Positions 38,437 to 47,371 of a stretch of DNA of 64,000 nucleotides are shown in pieces. The first letter of the stretch is position 1. Each line of letters starts with the position of its first letter. The stretch is from Sphingomonas sp. Leaf32 (GTDB lineage: Bacteria; Pseudomonadota; Alphaproteobacteria; Sphingomonadales; Sphingomonadaceae). The stretch spans positions 402,885 through 466,884 of the forward strand of contig NZ_LMLA01000001.1 in assembly GCF_001421765.1 (NCBI RefSeq), written 5' to 3'. The notes beneath the pieces were generated by a model. The model did not search any database. It had not been told where the DNA came from and saw only the letters and a program-made list of their open reading frames with translations. Made by a program: the position numbers and the translations under genes.

Positions 38437-39135
38437 CTATCCGCAGCGGATCGTCGCGCTGCCTTGCGTCCGGCAGCGCGGCGTTCCGTCGACCGTGACC
38501 ATGCCCGACCCCTGCGCGTTGATGTCGGCGGTATAGCGTGCGCGATAGCGGCCGGTGCCGGTCCCCTGGCTTTGCACCAGCAGCGCGTCGATCGACAGGC
38601 CGCCCGCATCGATCGTACCGGGACCGTTGACGAGGAACTGCGCTTCGCCACCATGCCCCGCCAGCGTCAGCCGGCCCGACCCGATGAGCATCGCATCGAT
38701 CCGCCCGGCATCGATCGTTCCGACCTCGATCGATCCATCACCAGTCAGCGACAGATCGAGCTGCGCCCCGGCCATCCGCTCGACCCGGACCTTCGCCGGG
38801 CCTCGTACCGCGACTCCGGCCAGTCGGTCGTTGGTCAGCTCGACCACCAGCGGTTCGGCCGAAGCGGCATCGGGACGCCCGCCATCGTCGCGAGCCGGGG
38901 CAACGATCAGCGTTTGCCCCTCGACCCGAACGTCCACCGCATCCAGTGCGCGTGGCGCACCGACGATCCGTCCGCCGATCGCCGTCCCTGCCGATACCCG
39001 GACGGTAAACGGCCCATCGACCTGCACCCGGTCGAATCCGGTGAGCATCAGCCGGCGCTCGGCGTCCTGCGGCGGAGGGACGGGCGCGGCGGCAGCCGGT
39101 GCCAGCAGGACGGCGACAAGGAGCGGGGCAATCAT
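38437..39135 (-). CDS. Exported DUF2807 (head-GIN) beta-helix protein
   Basis: A 232-residue secreted protein with a signal peptide (MIAPLLVAVLLAPAAAAP) and beta-strand repeats. Phrases such as FDRVQVDGPFTVRVSAG, GSGRLTLAG and TADINAQGSGMVTV are typical of the DUF2807 head-GIN domain. Function unknown; likely an envelope or adhesion-type scaffold. It is adjacent to a second DUF2807 protein, suggesting tandem duplication. Confidence 0.85.
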   Translation of the reverse strand: MIAPLLVAVLLAPAAAAPVPPPQDAERRLMLTGFDRVQVDGPFTVRVSAGTAIGGRIVGAPRALDAVDVRVEGQTLIVAPARDDGGRPDAASAEPLVVELTNDRLAGVAVRGPAKVRVERMAGAQLDLSLTGDGSIEVGTIDAGRIDAMLIGSGRLTLAGHGGEAQFLVNGPGTIDAGGLSIDALLVQSQGTGTGRYRARYTADINAQGSGMVTVDGTPRCRTQGSATIRCG

Positions 39136-39175
39136 GGCACCTGCATCCCGCGTCCTGCCCGGCTTGGCAAGTCGC

Positions 39176-39880
39176 TCAGCCGCAATGCGCCTCGCCGGTG
39201 CCGACCCGCTGGACGACACAGCGCGCGCCGGGACCCAGTGTCGCCGATCCGCTGCCGACCAGCGACACCCGCGCCACACCGTTGATCGTGGCGGCGACAT
39301 CGCCGCTGCCGGTGACCGACACTACCGCCTCCGTCGCCTGCACTTGTCGGGCGTCGATGTCGCCCGATCCTGTCACTGTCACCGTCAACGTCATCGCGCG
39401 AACCGACCCGGCGGCAGCGATCGTGCCGGTGCCGGAAACGGTCAGCGTCGTCCGGTCGCCCTGCAACTGCCCGATGGTCATGTCGCCCGATCCGCTGAGC
39501 GTTGCGACGAACGGGTCGCTTGCCTGATCGATCGTGACGTCGCCCGATCCGGCGAGGGTCGCGGCGCGGATCACCGGCATCATCACCACGATGCGCACGG
39601 CACCGCGATCGACGGTCCACAGGCCATGCTCCCGGCGACCGATCCTCAGCGTGTTACCGTCGCGGCGGATCGACATTCGGTTCCGGGCCTCGATCGGCCC
39701 TTCGATGCGGACGGCATAATCCGCTCCCTGGCGCACCTCGACCGAATCACCGCTGTCCAGCGTGATGGCATCGAAATCGCGAAGCCCCGTCAGGGATGGT
39801 TCGACGGCATTGGCAGGAGCCGGCGGACTGCCGCTACACGCCGTCAGCCCCCATCCCGCTACGACGATCCACCAACGCAT
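39176..39880 (-). CDS. DUF2807 (head-GIN) lipoprotein
   Basis: A 234-residue lipoprotein (lipobox LTAC) with repeated GSGDVTI, GSGDMTIGQ, GSGDIDA, GSGDVAA and GSGSATLG turns, the hallmark of the DUF2807 beta-helix. The ATG at 39880 has a perfect ribosome site (GGAGGT). Probably periplasmic. It is the neighbour and relative of the preceding gene, but more strongly repetitive. Confidence 0.88.
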   Translation of the reverse strand: MRWWIVVAGWGLTACSGSPPAPANAVEPSLTGLRDFDAITLDSGDSVEVRQGADYAVRIEGPIEARNRMSIRRDGNTLRIGRREHGLWTVDRGAVRIVVMMPVIRAATLAGSGDVTIDQASDPFVATLSGSGDMTIGQLQGDRTTLTVSGTGTIAAAGSVRAMTLTVTVTGSGDIDARQVQATEAVVSVTGSGDVAATINGVARVSLVGSGSATLGPGARCVVQRVGTGEAHCG

Positions 39881-39946
39881 CGCCACCTCCATGTATTGCT
39901 GTATTAATACACCATGAAGGCGCGATTCGCCAGTCCCGCGACAATA

Positions 39947-39976
39947 AAAAGGGCGACCGTCGCCGGCCGCCCTTTT
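39947..39976 (-). terminator. Rho-independent terminator of carD
   Basis: On the minus strand AAAAGGGCG (complement of 39968-39976) pairs with CGCCCTTTT (complement of 39947-39955), and the run TTTTTATT follows. It lies 24 bp after the carD stop. Confidence 0.75.
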
Positions 39977-40000
39977 GGTTCGGTTCGGATCGCTGCCCAA

Positions 40001-40534
40001 TCAGGCCGCGGTCTTTTCCTTGTTATAGATCGCCGCGGCGTCGCGCAGGATCTCGATGATCCGCTCCAGCGCCTTGGGTTCGTCGACCTGCTCCATCGCC
40101 GCCAGTTCGCGGGCCAGGCGGCTGGCCGCCGCTTCGAAGATTTGCCGTTCGGAATAGCTCTGCTCGGGCTGGTCGTCGGCACGGAACAGGTCGCGGACCA
40201 CTTCGGCAATCGACACCAGGTCGCCCGAATTGATCTTCGCTTCATATTCCTGCGCGCGGCGCGACCACATGGTGCGCTTGACCTTGGGCTTGCCCTTCAG
40301 CGTTTCCATCGCTTCGCGCATCGTCTTGTCCGACGACAGCTTGCGCATCCCGACGCTTTCCGCCTTGTTGGTCGGAACGCGCAGCGTCATGCGTTCCTTT
40401 TCGAAGCGCAGCACATAGAGTTCGAGTTGCATTCCAGCGATCTCACTACGCTGGAGTTCGATCACACGGCCAACGCCGTGCTTGGGGTACACGACATAAT
40501 CGCCGACATCGAAGGACAATGCCTTGGCAGCCAT
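40001..40534 (-). CDS. CarD/CdnL-family transcription regulator
   Basis: A 177-residue protein with an N-terminal RNA-polymerase-interacting Tudor-like domain (FDVGDYVVYPKHGVGRVIEL). The C-terminal helical DNA-contact domain follows (KVKRTMWSRRAQEYEAKINS and on). CarD/CdnL proteins steady open promoter complexes at rRNA and growth-related promoters. The ATG at 40534 was chosen; the upstream frame lacks similarity. A strong TATAAT lies 140 bp upstream and an intrinsic terminator follows the gene. Confidence 0.94.
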   Translation of the reverse strand: MAAKALSFDVGDYVVYPKHGVGRVIELQRSEIAGMQLELYVLRFEKERMTLRVPTNKAESVGMRKLSSDKTMREAMETLKGKPKVKRTMWSRRAQEYEAKINSGDLVSIAEVVRDLFRADDQPEQSYSERQIFEAAASRLARELAAMEQVDEPKALERIIEILRDAAAIYNKEKTAA

Positions 40535-40672
40535 TGGTAACCTTTCCGTGGTCGTCGTCCCGAAAGCATCGATTCCTGCCATCGCTGATTCCGGCGGCGG
40601 CAGGTTGGACGACGTGGGACGTTGCTAAAGGTGGTCTCCGGGCGGGGCATGAAACTGCCGCCGTCACGTGGG

Positions 40673-40678
40673 ATTATA
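40673..40678 (-). promoter_or_regulatory. Candidate -10 box of the carD promoter
   Basis: TATAAT on the minus strand, perfect -10, with a weak TGGTAA -35 seventeen bases upstream. It is in the 238-bp gap between fdxA and carD, about 139 bp before the carD ATG. Confidence 0.4.
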
Positions 40679-40744
40679 GCAACGTTGCAACAAAATTACC
40701 AGCGCAAAGCCAAACGGCCGGAACCGCTGCTGCGGCCCGGCCAT

Positions 40745-40760
40745 CGTTTCACGTGGAACA
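40745..40760. other. parS-like palindrome (site 1)
   Basis: CGTTTCACGTGGAACA matches 14 of 16 positions of the parS consensus TGTTTCACGTGAAACA. It lies between fdxA and carD, about 16 kb left of the predicted origin. Confidence 0.6.
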
Positions 40761-40772
40761 TGATCGTCGGGT

Positions 40773-41111
40773 TCAGTCGCCCGCGCCGGGCTCGGCCGAG
40801 AAATGCTCGATCTTGTTCTCGACGCCCTTCCACTTGTCGGCATCGGGCGGGGTCTGGTTGGCGTTGCGGGTGACGTTGGGCCATTGCGCCGAATAGGTGT
40901 TGTTTAGCTCAAGCCACTGTTCCAGCCCGCTTTCGGTGTCGGGCAGGATCGCTTCGGCGGGACATTCCGGCTCGCACACGCCGCAGTCGATGCACTCGCT
41001 GGGATTGATGACGAGCATGTTCTCGCCTTCATAGAAGCAATCGACCGGACACACCTCGACGCAGTCCATATATTTGCAGCGGATGCAGGCGTCGGTGACG
41101 ACGTAGGTCAT
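40773..41111 (-). CDS. fdxA: Ferredoxin FdxA (7Fe type)
   Basis: A 112-residue ferredoxin. The first cluster region has cysteines C9, C12, C17, C21 and C25 ([18 protein letters not shown]); the second has C40, C43, C46 and C50 ([13 protein letters not shown]). This matches the [3Fe-4S][4Fe-4S] type. The C-terminal tail lacks cysteines and is common in alphaproteobacterial FdxA. It lies next to the S4 protein and carD, a conserved neighbourhood in this class. Confidence 0.95.
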   Translation of the reverse strand: MTYVVTDACIRCKYMDCVEVCPVDCFYEGENMLVINPSECIDCGVCEPECPAEAILPDTESGLEQWLELNNTYSAQWPNVTRNANQTPPDADKWKGVENKIEHFSAEPGAGD

Positions 41112-41150
41112 GGGTCCGTCCAAACTCCGAGAAAACGTATCGCCCCCGCG

Positions 41151-41474
41151 TTATGCCGGGTCGTTGCCCCCGTCAACGGGGCCGGACCCACTCGGTTCCA
41201 GCAGCGTGTAGAACGCCTGCGCTTCGGCGGGCGACCCCCGGCGGGCCGGCAGCGCCTCGACCCGCAGGATATGCACGCGGGTCCCCTGGGGAAAGGCGAT
41301 GACCATGCCGATGCGGACCGGGCAATGGGCGCGGTCGATCCGGCGACCGTCCAGGCGCAGCGTGCCTTTCTCGGCGATCGCCTGCGCCGCGCTGCGGGTC
41401 CTGGCGAAGCGCGCATACCACAGGAACAGGTCGAGCCGCAGGTGCGGCACCGGTTCCGGCGCACGCGCCGCCAT
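41151..41474 (-). CDS. S4-domain RNA-binding protein
   Basis: A 107-residue protein with an S4 domain (RLDLFLWYARFARTRSAAQAIAEKGTLRLDGRRID) like Hsp15, which binds ribosomal RNA or tRNA. The start overlaps the helicase stop by one base (TGATG), so it is translated after the helicase. The pairing with a Suv3-like helicase suggests a role in RNA decay or ribosome rescue (inference). Confidence 0.9.
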   Translation of the reverse strand: MAARAPEPVPHLRLDLFLWYARFARTRSAAQAIAEKGTLRLDGRRIDRAHCPVRIGMVIAFPQGTRVHILRVEALPARRGSPAEAQAFYTLLEPSGSGPVDGGNDPA

Positions 41475-43981
41475 CAGCGATCGAACCCCAGATCCGCCAG
41501 CGCGGCAAAGGCATTGCCCGGACGTGCAATCGGGCGCTGCGTCGGAGCTGGTGCACGCCGTCGGGCAGGCGCCCAGCGCCATTGCGGCACCTCACCCACG
41601 GGCGCGCTCGGGCGAAATCCCAGCCCTGCCATCAGCCGCGCGATCGTTTCCGGCTTCAGTCCCATCGACACCGCCAGCGCCGGATCGGGCGCGAACGGGG
41701 CATGGCCCTTGCGCGCATCATGCGCCGCCTGCGCCAGCCGTTCGATCAGGTCGACGCGCACCGCTTGGGGACCGAAGCGGCGGAAGCCCCATGCTCCCTG
41801 CCCGACCGGCATCACCGTTGCGCCCGTCGGTGCCAGCGTTTCGACCGGATGACCGTCGCGTGCCGCCAGCAACGCCGCCCGCCACCGCGCCGCCGCCGGA
41901 CGGAACAACCGCGCATCGAACAGGTCGAGCGCGCCGATCACCACCCCCGCCTTGCGCAGCCGCCGTCGGTCAGCACCGTCGAGCGGCGCGAGCATCGCGT
42001 CGAACCCGTCGCGCGGGGCGATCCCGCCGACCTCGGTCAGTGCCGCCGCCACCGCCCGCAGCGATCCGCTCGCCGCCGGATCGCGTGCCAGCGCCGCCAG
42101 CGCGCCCAGCGTCGGCGCCCGGCGGACAACCTCCGATTGCACCCACCCCGCCAGCCGCTCGCGCACCTCGCCCTGCGCCGTACGATCGAGGACCTGCAGG
42201 CTGCGATCGAGCATCACTACCGGCCGGTCGAGCGTCGTGCCCCCGGTCAGCGTTGCGACGGTCAGCCCGTTCCACGTGATTTCCGGCATCGCACCCGGTT
42301 CGGCCGCCAAGGCCAGTTCGGTATCGGCGGCCGCGATCAATTCCGCGCCCCGTTTGCGCAGCTCGCTCGCCAGGCCCTTTTCCGCCGCGGCGATCAGCAG
42401 CCGCTTGTCGGCGACCCGCGTGTCCGGCGATACCTCGAACCGGAACCCGGTCAGCCTGCCCAGCGCATGGCCGTCGACGCTGACCGCACCATCGACGGCG
42501 ACATCGACCGGCAGGTCCGCCGCGCCGGCGCCGATCCGCCGCAGAAGCACCGTCGTCCGCTGATCGACGAACCGCTGCCGCAACCGGTCGTGCAGCGCGT
42601 CGGACAGCTTTTCCTCGACGCCGCGCGTCCGCGCCGCCCAATGGTCGGGATCGAGCAGCCAGTCGGCACGGTGGGCGATATAGGCCCAGCTGCGCGCCGC
42701 CGCGATCCGGCCGGCGATGGTTTGGACATCACCGTTCATCTGGTCCAGCCGCTGCAATTCATCGGCGAACCATTGGTGCGGGATGTGCCCCGCCCCCTCG
42801 CTCAAATGGCCGAAGATCCGCCCGACGAAGCGGCTGTGCGGATCGGGACCCAGTTTACGGAAATCGGGCAGGCCGCACGCCGACCAGAGCCGCCGGACCA
42901 TCGCCGACGACCGGGTGCGGGTGCGGACCCAATCCTCCTCGGCCAGCCGCTTGAGCACGATCAGGTCGATCGCTTCGGGTGCGGCGGTCAGCACCGGGTG
43001 GTTCGGCCGCCGTTCCAGACTCTCGATCAGCGCGTCGATACTGGAGAAGTCCGGCTCGCCGCTGCGCCAGTAGAGGCGTTCGAGCGGTGGGACATGATGC
43101 CCTTCGATCGCAAGCACTTCCTCGGGCGTGAAGGCGTTCGGTCCTTCCTCCACCAGCGACCCGAAGGTGCCGTCGCGGTGGTGCCGCCCGGCGCGCCCGG
43201 CGATCTGGGCCATTTCGGCGACGGTCAGCCGCCGCTGCCGCCGGCCATCGAACTTGCGCAGCGACGCGAAGGCGACATGCGCGACGTCGAGGTTCAGCCC
43301 CATGCCGATCGCATCGGTCGCGACCAGATAATCGACCTCGCCCGACTGGAACATCGCGACCTGCGCGTTGCGGGTACGCGGGGACAGCGCGCCCATCACC
43401 ACCGCCGCCCCGCCGCGCATCCGGCGGATCGCCTCTGCCACGGCGTAGACCTCCTCCGAAGAGAAAGCGACGATCGCCGAGCGTCGCGGCAGGCGCGACA
43501 GCTTGCGCGCACCGGCATAGCTGAGCGTCGAGAAGCGCGGACGCGAGATGATCTCGGCATCCTTCACCAGCGCGCGGATCATCGGTTTGAGCGAGTCCGA
43601 GCCGAGGATCATCGTCTCCTCGCGTCCTCGCGCACGCAGCAGCCGGTCGGTGAAGACATGGCCACGTTCGGGATCGGCCCCCAGCTGCGCCTCGTCCAGC
43701 GCGACGAACGCCGTTTCGCGCTCCAGCGGCATCGATTCGGCGGTACACAGGAACCAGCGCGCCTTTGGCGGGACGATACGTTCCTCGCCGGTCACCAGCG
43801 CGACATTCTCCACGCCCTTCATCGCGACGACGCGGTCATAATTCTCGCGCGCGAGCAATCTAAGGGGAAAGCCGATCATTCCCGAGGCATGACCGCACAT
43901 CCGCTCGATCGCGAGATAGGTCTTGCCGGTATTTGTCGGTCCCAGCACTGCCGTGACCGGGCTACGCGCGAACTGGCTCAT
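41474..43981 (-). CDS. Suv3-like DEAD/DEAH RNA helicase
   Basis: An 835-residue helicase related to the mitochondrial Suv3 protein. Walker A is GPTNTGKT (14-21) and the DEAQ-type motif II is ALDEAQLG. Later motifs include DAIGMGLNLDV and QIAGRAGRHHRDGTFG, the core of SF2 RNA helicases in degradosome-type complexes. A poorly conserved C-terminal half is alanine-rich. The gene is coupled to the S4 protein by overlapping stop/start codons. Confidence 0.9.
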   Translation of the reverse strand: MSQFARSPVTAVLGPTNTGKTYLAIERMCGHASGMIGFPLRLLARENYDRVVAMKGVENVALVTGEERIVPPKARWFLCTAESMPLERETAFVALDEAQLGADPERGHVFTDRLLRARGREETMILGSDSLKPMIRALVKDAEIISRPRFSTLSYAGARKLSRLPRRSAIVAFSSEEVYAVAEAIRRMRGGAAVVMGALSPRTRNAQVAMFQSGEVDYLVATDAIGMGLNLDVAHVAFASLRKFDGRRQRRLTVAEMAQIAGRAGRHHRDGTFGSLVEEGPNAFTPEEVLAIEGHHVPPLERLYWRSGEPDFSSIDALIESLERRPNHPVLTAAPEAIDLIVLKRLAEEDWVRTRTRSSAMVRRLWSACGLPDFRKLGPDPHSRFVGRIFGHLSEGAGHIPHQWFADELQRLDQMNGDVQTIAGRIAAARSWAYIAHRADWLLDPDHWAARTRGVEEKLSDALHDRLRQRFVDQRTTVLLRRIGAGAADLPVDVAVDGAVSVDGHALGRLTGFRFEVSPDTRVADKRLLIAAAEKGLASELRKRGAELIAAADTELALAAEPGAMPEITWNGLTVATLTGGTTLDRPVVMLDRSLQVLDRTAQGEVRERLAGWVQSEVVRRAPTLGALAALARDPAASGSLRAVAAALTEVGGIAPRDGFDAMLAPLDGADRRRLRKAGVVIGALDLFDARLFRPAAARWRAALLAARDGHPVETLAPTGATVMPVGQGAWGFRRFGPQAVRVDLIERLAQAAHDARKGHAPFAPDPALAVSMGLKPETIARLMAGLGFRPSAPVGEVPQWRWAPARRRAPAPTQRPIARPGNAFAALADLGFDR

Positions 43982-44178
43982 CCCGCACAACATCGGGGCT
44001 GTCGCGGCCCGGTGCAACGGGTTTCACGGGTTCCCGGCAAGGTTTCGCCCGGTCGCGGCGATCCCACGGTCCGTCGCACGGCGATCCACCCGTCGCGTGG
44101 TTCATTTGACTTTAAATATTTGGCTTCACAGGGGGAGAGGACTGGGCCGGGTCGGGCGGCCGCCATTGGGGGCTGGGC

Positions 44179-45636
44179 GTGTTCCTGCGGACCGATCATG
44201 GACTGGAACTGGCGGGCGGCACCAGCGCGTTGCGCTTCGGTCGTGCCCCGATCCTGTCCGCCCCGGCCCGCACCGCCGCGCTTCGCAGCCGCATCGAATC
44301 GTTCGACTGGACCCCAGACCTGGGCGCCGCGATCGGATCGCGCGATTGGTGGCGGGGCCTCGCCACCTGCACCGCGCTCTGCGCCGGCGTCTGGGCATTG
44401 TCGCCCGCATGGGACCGACCGATCCTGGGCGCGGTCCCTGCCCCGCTCGACGGTACCGCGCTCGACGAAGCGCGCAGCCTGTCGTTCGGCGCGAGCGCAC
44501 TGGGCGGCACCAGTGGGATGCGGCTCGCCGCCACCGCGCGCGTCGTCCCGCTCGCCAACACGCCCGAACGGCCGATCGTCGAGGCGACGGCGACGCTGGG
44601 CAGCGGGATTGCCGGCGCGCTGGAGCGTGCCGGCGTCGGTGCGGGCGAGGCACGGCAGGTCGCGGCCCTCGTCGCCGGCCGGGTCGATCCGGCGGAACTG
44701 ACACCCGGCACGCGTCTGGACATTACGCTCGGCCGTCGCGACAGCCTGTCGCAGCCACGTCCGCTCGAACGCCTCGCCTTTCGCGCTAAGTTCGATCTCG
44801 CACTCGACATCGTGCGCGAAGGCGGAACGCTGCGCCTCGACGCCAGGCCGATCGCCATCGATCATACCCCGCTGCGCATCCGTGGCCGGGTCGGTGCCAG
44901 CCTCTACCGCGCCGCGCGCGCCGCCGGTGCGCCGGCCAAGGCGGTCGAAACCTATATCCGCACCGTCTCCGGCCTCGTGCCGATGGGGCAGGTCGGACAG
45001 GACGACGCCTTCGACCTGATCGTCGAACAGGCACGGGCCGCGACCGGCGAAGTCCAGCTCGGCCAGCTGCTCTATGCCGGGCTGACCGGCCGCCGCGACG
45101 TCCGCTTGGTCCGCTGGCAGGATGGCAGTCGCATCGAATGGCTTGATCCCAAGGGCGTGGGCGAGCGCAAGGGCACGATGATGTGGCCGGTCGCGGCGCG
45201 CATCTCTTCCAATTTCGGCTGGCGGATGCATCCGGTGCTGGGCTTCCGCCGCTTGCACAAGGGCATGGACTTCGCCGCCGCCTATGGCAGCCCGATCCGC
45301 GCCACCACCGATGGCCGTGTCGCCAGCGCCGGATGGCATGGCGGCTATGGCAATTTCGTGAAGCTCGATCATGGCGGCGGTCTCGCCACCGGCTACGGCC
45401 ATATGAGTCGGATCATCGTCGGTGCCGGCACTCATGTGTCGCAGGGGCAGGTGATCGGCTATGTCGGCTCGACCGGCCTGTCGACCGGTCCCCATCTGCA
45501 TTACGAGCTGTGGAAGAACGGCGTGCCGGTCAATCCGCGCTCGGTCGCCTTTGCGACGGTGCAGCAATTGCAGGGCAACGAACTGACCCGCTTCCGCCAG
45601 CATGTCGGGCAGTTGATGAGCGTCGCCGCCCGGTAA
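44179..45636 (+). CDS. M23-family (LytM) metallopeptidase
   Basis: A 485-residue peptidoglycan-related endopeptidase. The active-site motifs are HKGMDFAA (H360, D364) and HLHYELW (H439, H441). A hydrophobic segment near residues 60-78 could anchor it in the membrane. The large middle region probably mediates activation. The start is a GTG with a GGGG ribosome site. A possible role in cell separation or side-wall turnover is inference. Confidence 0.92.
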   Translation: MFLRTDHGLELAGGTSALRFGRAPILSAPARTAALRSRIESFDWTPDLGAAIGSRDWWRGLATCTALCAGVWALSPAWDRPILGAVPAPLDGTALDEARSLSFGASALGGTSGMRLAATARVVPLANTPERPIVEATATLGSGIAGALERAGVGAGEARQVAALVAGRVDPAELTPGTRLDITLGRRDSLSQPRPLERLAFRAKFDLALDIVREGGTLRLDARPIAIDHTPLRIRGRVGASLYRAARAAGAPAKAVETYIRTVSGLVPMGQVGQDDAFDLIVEQARAATGEVQLGQLLYAGLTGRRDVRLVRWQDGSRIEWLDPKGVGERKGTMMWPVAARISSNFGWRMHPVLGFRRLHKGMDFAAAYGSPIRATTDGRVASAGWHGGYGNFVKLDHGGGLATGYGHMSRIIVGAGTHVSQGQVIGYVGSTGLSTGPHLHYELWKNGVPVNPRSVAFATVQQLQGNELTRFRQHVGQLMSVAAR

Positions 45637-45696
45637 GCCGGCGCGCAAACGCCGACCAAAACTTTGCGCTCAAATCTTAGATCGAACCCGACCGGC

Positions 45697-47340
45697 TTAG
45701 CGCCCCTGCGTCCGCCAGCGCCGGATGGTGCGATCCAGCATCGCATCCTCGCCACCTTCCTGCTGCCACATCTCGGTGAACGAGGGGGAAGCGGAGGCCG
45801 GGCAGCGGGACGGTTCGAGCATGTCGAACGACACCCGGATCGGCGTCGCAACGCCTTCGCCGACGATGATGCATTCGCGATTGCGCAATGCCGGAATGGC
45901 ATCGAGGAACCCGCGCGCATCCTCCGGCATCGCCGCGCGGACAAATGCCTGATCGCGTTCGTTGTTCAGCCGCATCGTGAGGATCGTGCCGCATTGCGAC
46001 AGGACGCCCTCGGCAAGGTCGGAGGGCCGCTGGGTAATCAGGCCCAGCGAGACGCCGTATTTGCGCCCCTCCTTCGCGATCCGGCTGAGGATTCCCGCCG
46101 CCGACGATCCCGCTCCGGCCCGTTCGTTGGGCACGTAGCGATGCGCTTCCTCGCACACCAGCAGCACCGGCTTGGGCGTTTCGCCCCGCGACCAGATCGC
46201 GAAATCGAACACCAGCCGCGACAATACCGCCACGACGACCGACGTGATTTCCGACGGTACCGCCGACACGTCGACGATCGAGATCGGTTTCCCCTGCGCC
46301 GGCAGGCGGAACACGCGCTTCAGGAAGCTGGCCATCGTATCGGCCACCAGCATACCCGAAAACATGAACGCATAGCGCGGATCGGCGCGAACCTCTTCCA
46401 GCCGGGCCTTCAGGCGCAGATAGGGGGCATTGTCGCTGCCCCGGTCCATACGCGTCATTTCCGCCTGCAGGATCGTCATCAGGTCGGACAGCAGATACGG
46501 GATCGGCGCGTCGACGGTGAGGCGCGCAATCTCCTGCGCCATCCGGCTCTTGGCCTTTGCCGCCAGGATGCACCGGGCAAGGATGTCTGCCTCGACCTGC
46601 CGCGCCGAGCCTTCCGACGTCAGCAGGATGTCGCAATGTTCGTGAAAGTTGAGCAGCCAATAGGGAAGCTGCAGGTTCGACGCATCGAGCAACTCCCCCC
46701 TGTCGGCGAAGGCTGTCGCATATTCGCCGTGGGGATCGATCACGACGATATGTCCATGGGGGCTGAAATCGCAGATGCGGTGCAGGATCAACGCGGCCGA
46801 GGTCGATTTCCCGGTACCGGTCGATCCGACCAGTGCGAAATGCTTGCCGAGCAGTGGATCGACATACAGCGCCGCGCGCAGGTCCGGCGCCATATGTACC
46901 GTACCGATCGTGATATGCGGCCGATCCTGCATCGCATAGATTCGCCGCAGCGCATCGCGGGACACAGGATGCACCGCCGTCCCCGGCAACGGGTATCGCG
47001 TCACGCCGCGCCGAAATCCCCGCATTCCCTGTCCGGGTTCGGGTTCATACCCCTCCCCCATCAGATCGACTTCGGCGACCAGGTTCGACCCGTCATCGGC
47101 CAGTCGGGTCGACCGGATACTGGCCACGACCCATGTCCGCCCGATCTGCAACTTGACCAGCGACCCCACCTGCCCGGCAGGTTCCTGTTCGTTCCCGTGT
47201 TGCGAAGTGTAGTCCGACAGCGCGTGCATATCGAGCAGCAGCCGGCTCGACGCGCCGGATATGTCCAGCAGCACACCGATCGCAGGCACGCTTTTGGTCG
47301 GTTCGGCCAGCGGCGGGCGAATCGGCATGTTCATATCCAT
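45697..47340 (-). CDS. HerA-like / DUF87 ATP-binding protein
   Basis: A 547-residue hexameric ATPase-type protein. Walker A is GSTGTGKS at about 172-179 and Walker B is VLLVCEEAHRYVP. The N-terminal barrel and later GLITQRPSDLAEGVLSQCGT match bacterial HerA-family translocases. In archaea HerA works with NurA in DNA end resection; no NurA is seen here. It is placed at the end of the parAB cluster, so it may serve chromosome segregation or repair (inference). Confidence 0.87.
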   Translation of the reverse strand: MDMNMPIRPPLAEPTKSVPAIGVLLDISGASSRLLLDMHALSDYTSQHGNEQEPAGQVGSLVKLQIGRTWVVASIRSTRLADDGSNLVAEVDLMGEGYEPEPGQGMRGFRRGVTRYPLPGTAVHPVSRDALRRIYAMQDRPHITIGTVHMAPDLRAALYVDPLLGKHFALVGSTGTGKSTSAALILHRICDFSPHGHIVVIDPHGEYATAFADRGELLDASNLQLPYWLLNFHEHCDILLTSEGSARQVEADILARCILAAKAKSRMAQEIARLTVDAPIPYLLSDLMTILQAEMTRMDRGSDNAPYLRLKARLEEVRADPRYAFMFSGMLVADTMASFLKRVFRLPAQGKPISIVDVSAVPSEITSVVVAVLSRLVFDFAIWSRGETPKPVLLVCEEAHRYVPNERAGAGSSAAGILSRIAKEGRKYGVSLGLITQRPSDLAEGVLSQCGTILTMRLNNERDQAFVRAAMPEDARGFLDAIPALRNRECIIVGEGVATPIRVSFDMLEPSRCPASASPSFTEMWQQEGGEDAMLDRTIRRWRTQGR

Positions 47341-47371
47341 ACCATGCCCGCCTACCCGTAAATTTTGCGTA

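Noticed and set aside
42270..42285. GTTCCACGTGATTTCC in the helicase gene as a sixth parS
   Set aside because: Only the left half and centre match; the right half (ATTTCC) breaks the palindrome.
41582..44701. 1039-residue plus-strand frame opposite the helicase
   Set aside because: Same antisense effect: the minus strand encodes helicase motifs, while the plus frame has no domain and runs into the start of the M23 gene.
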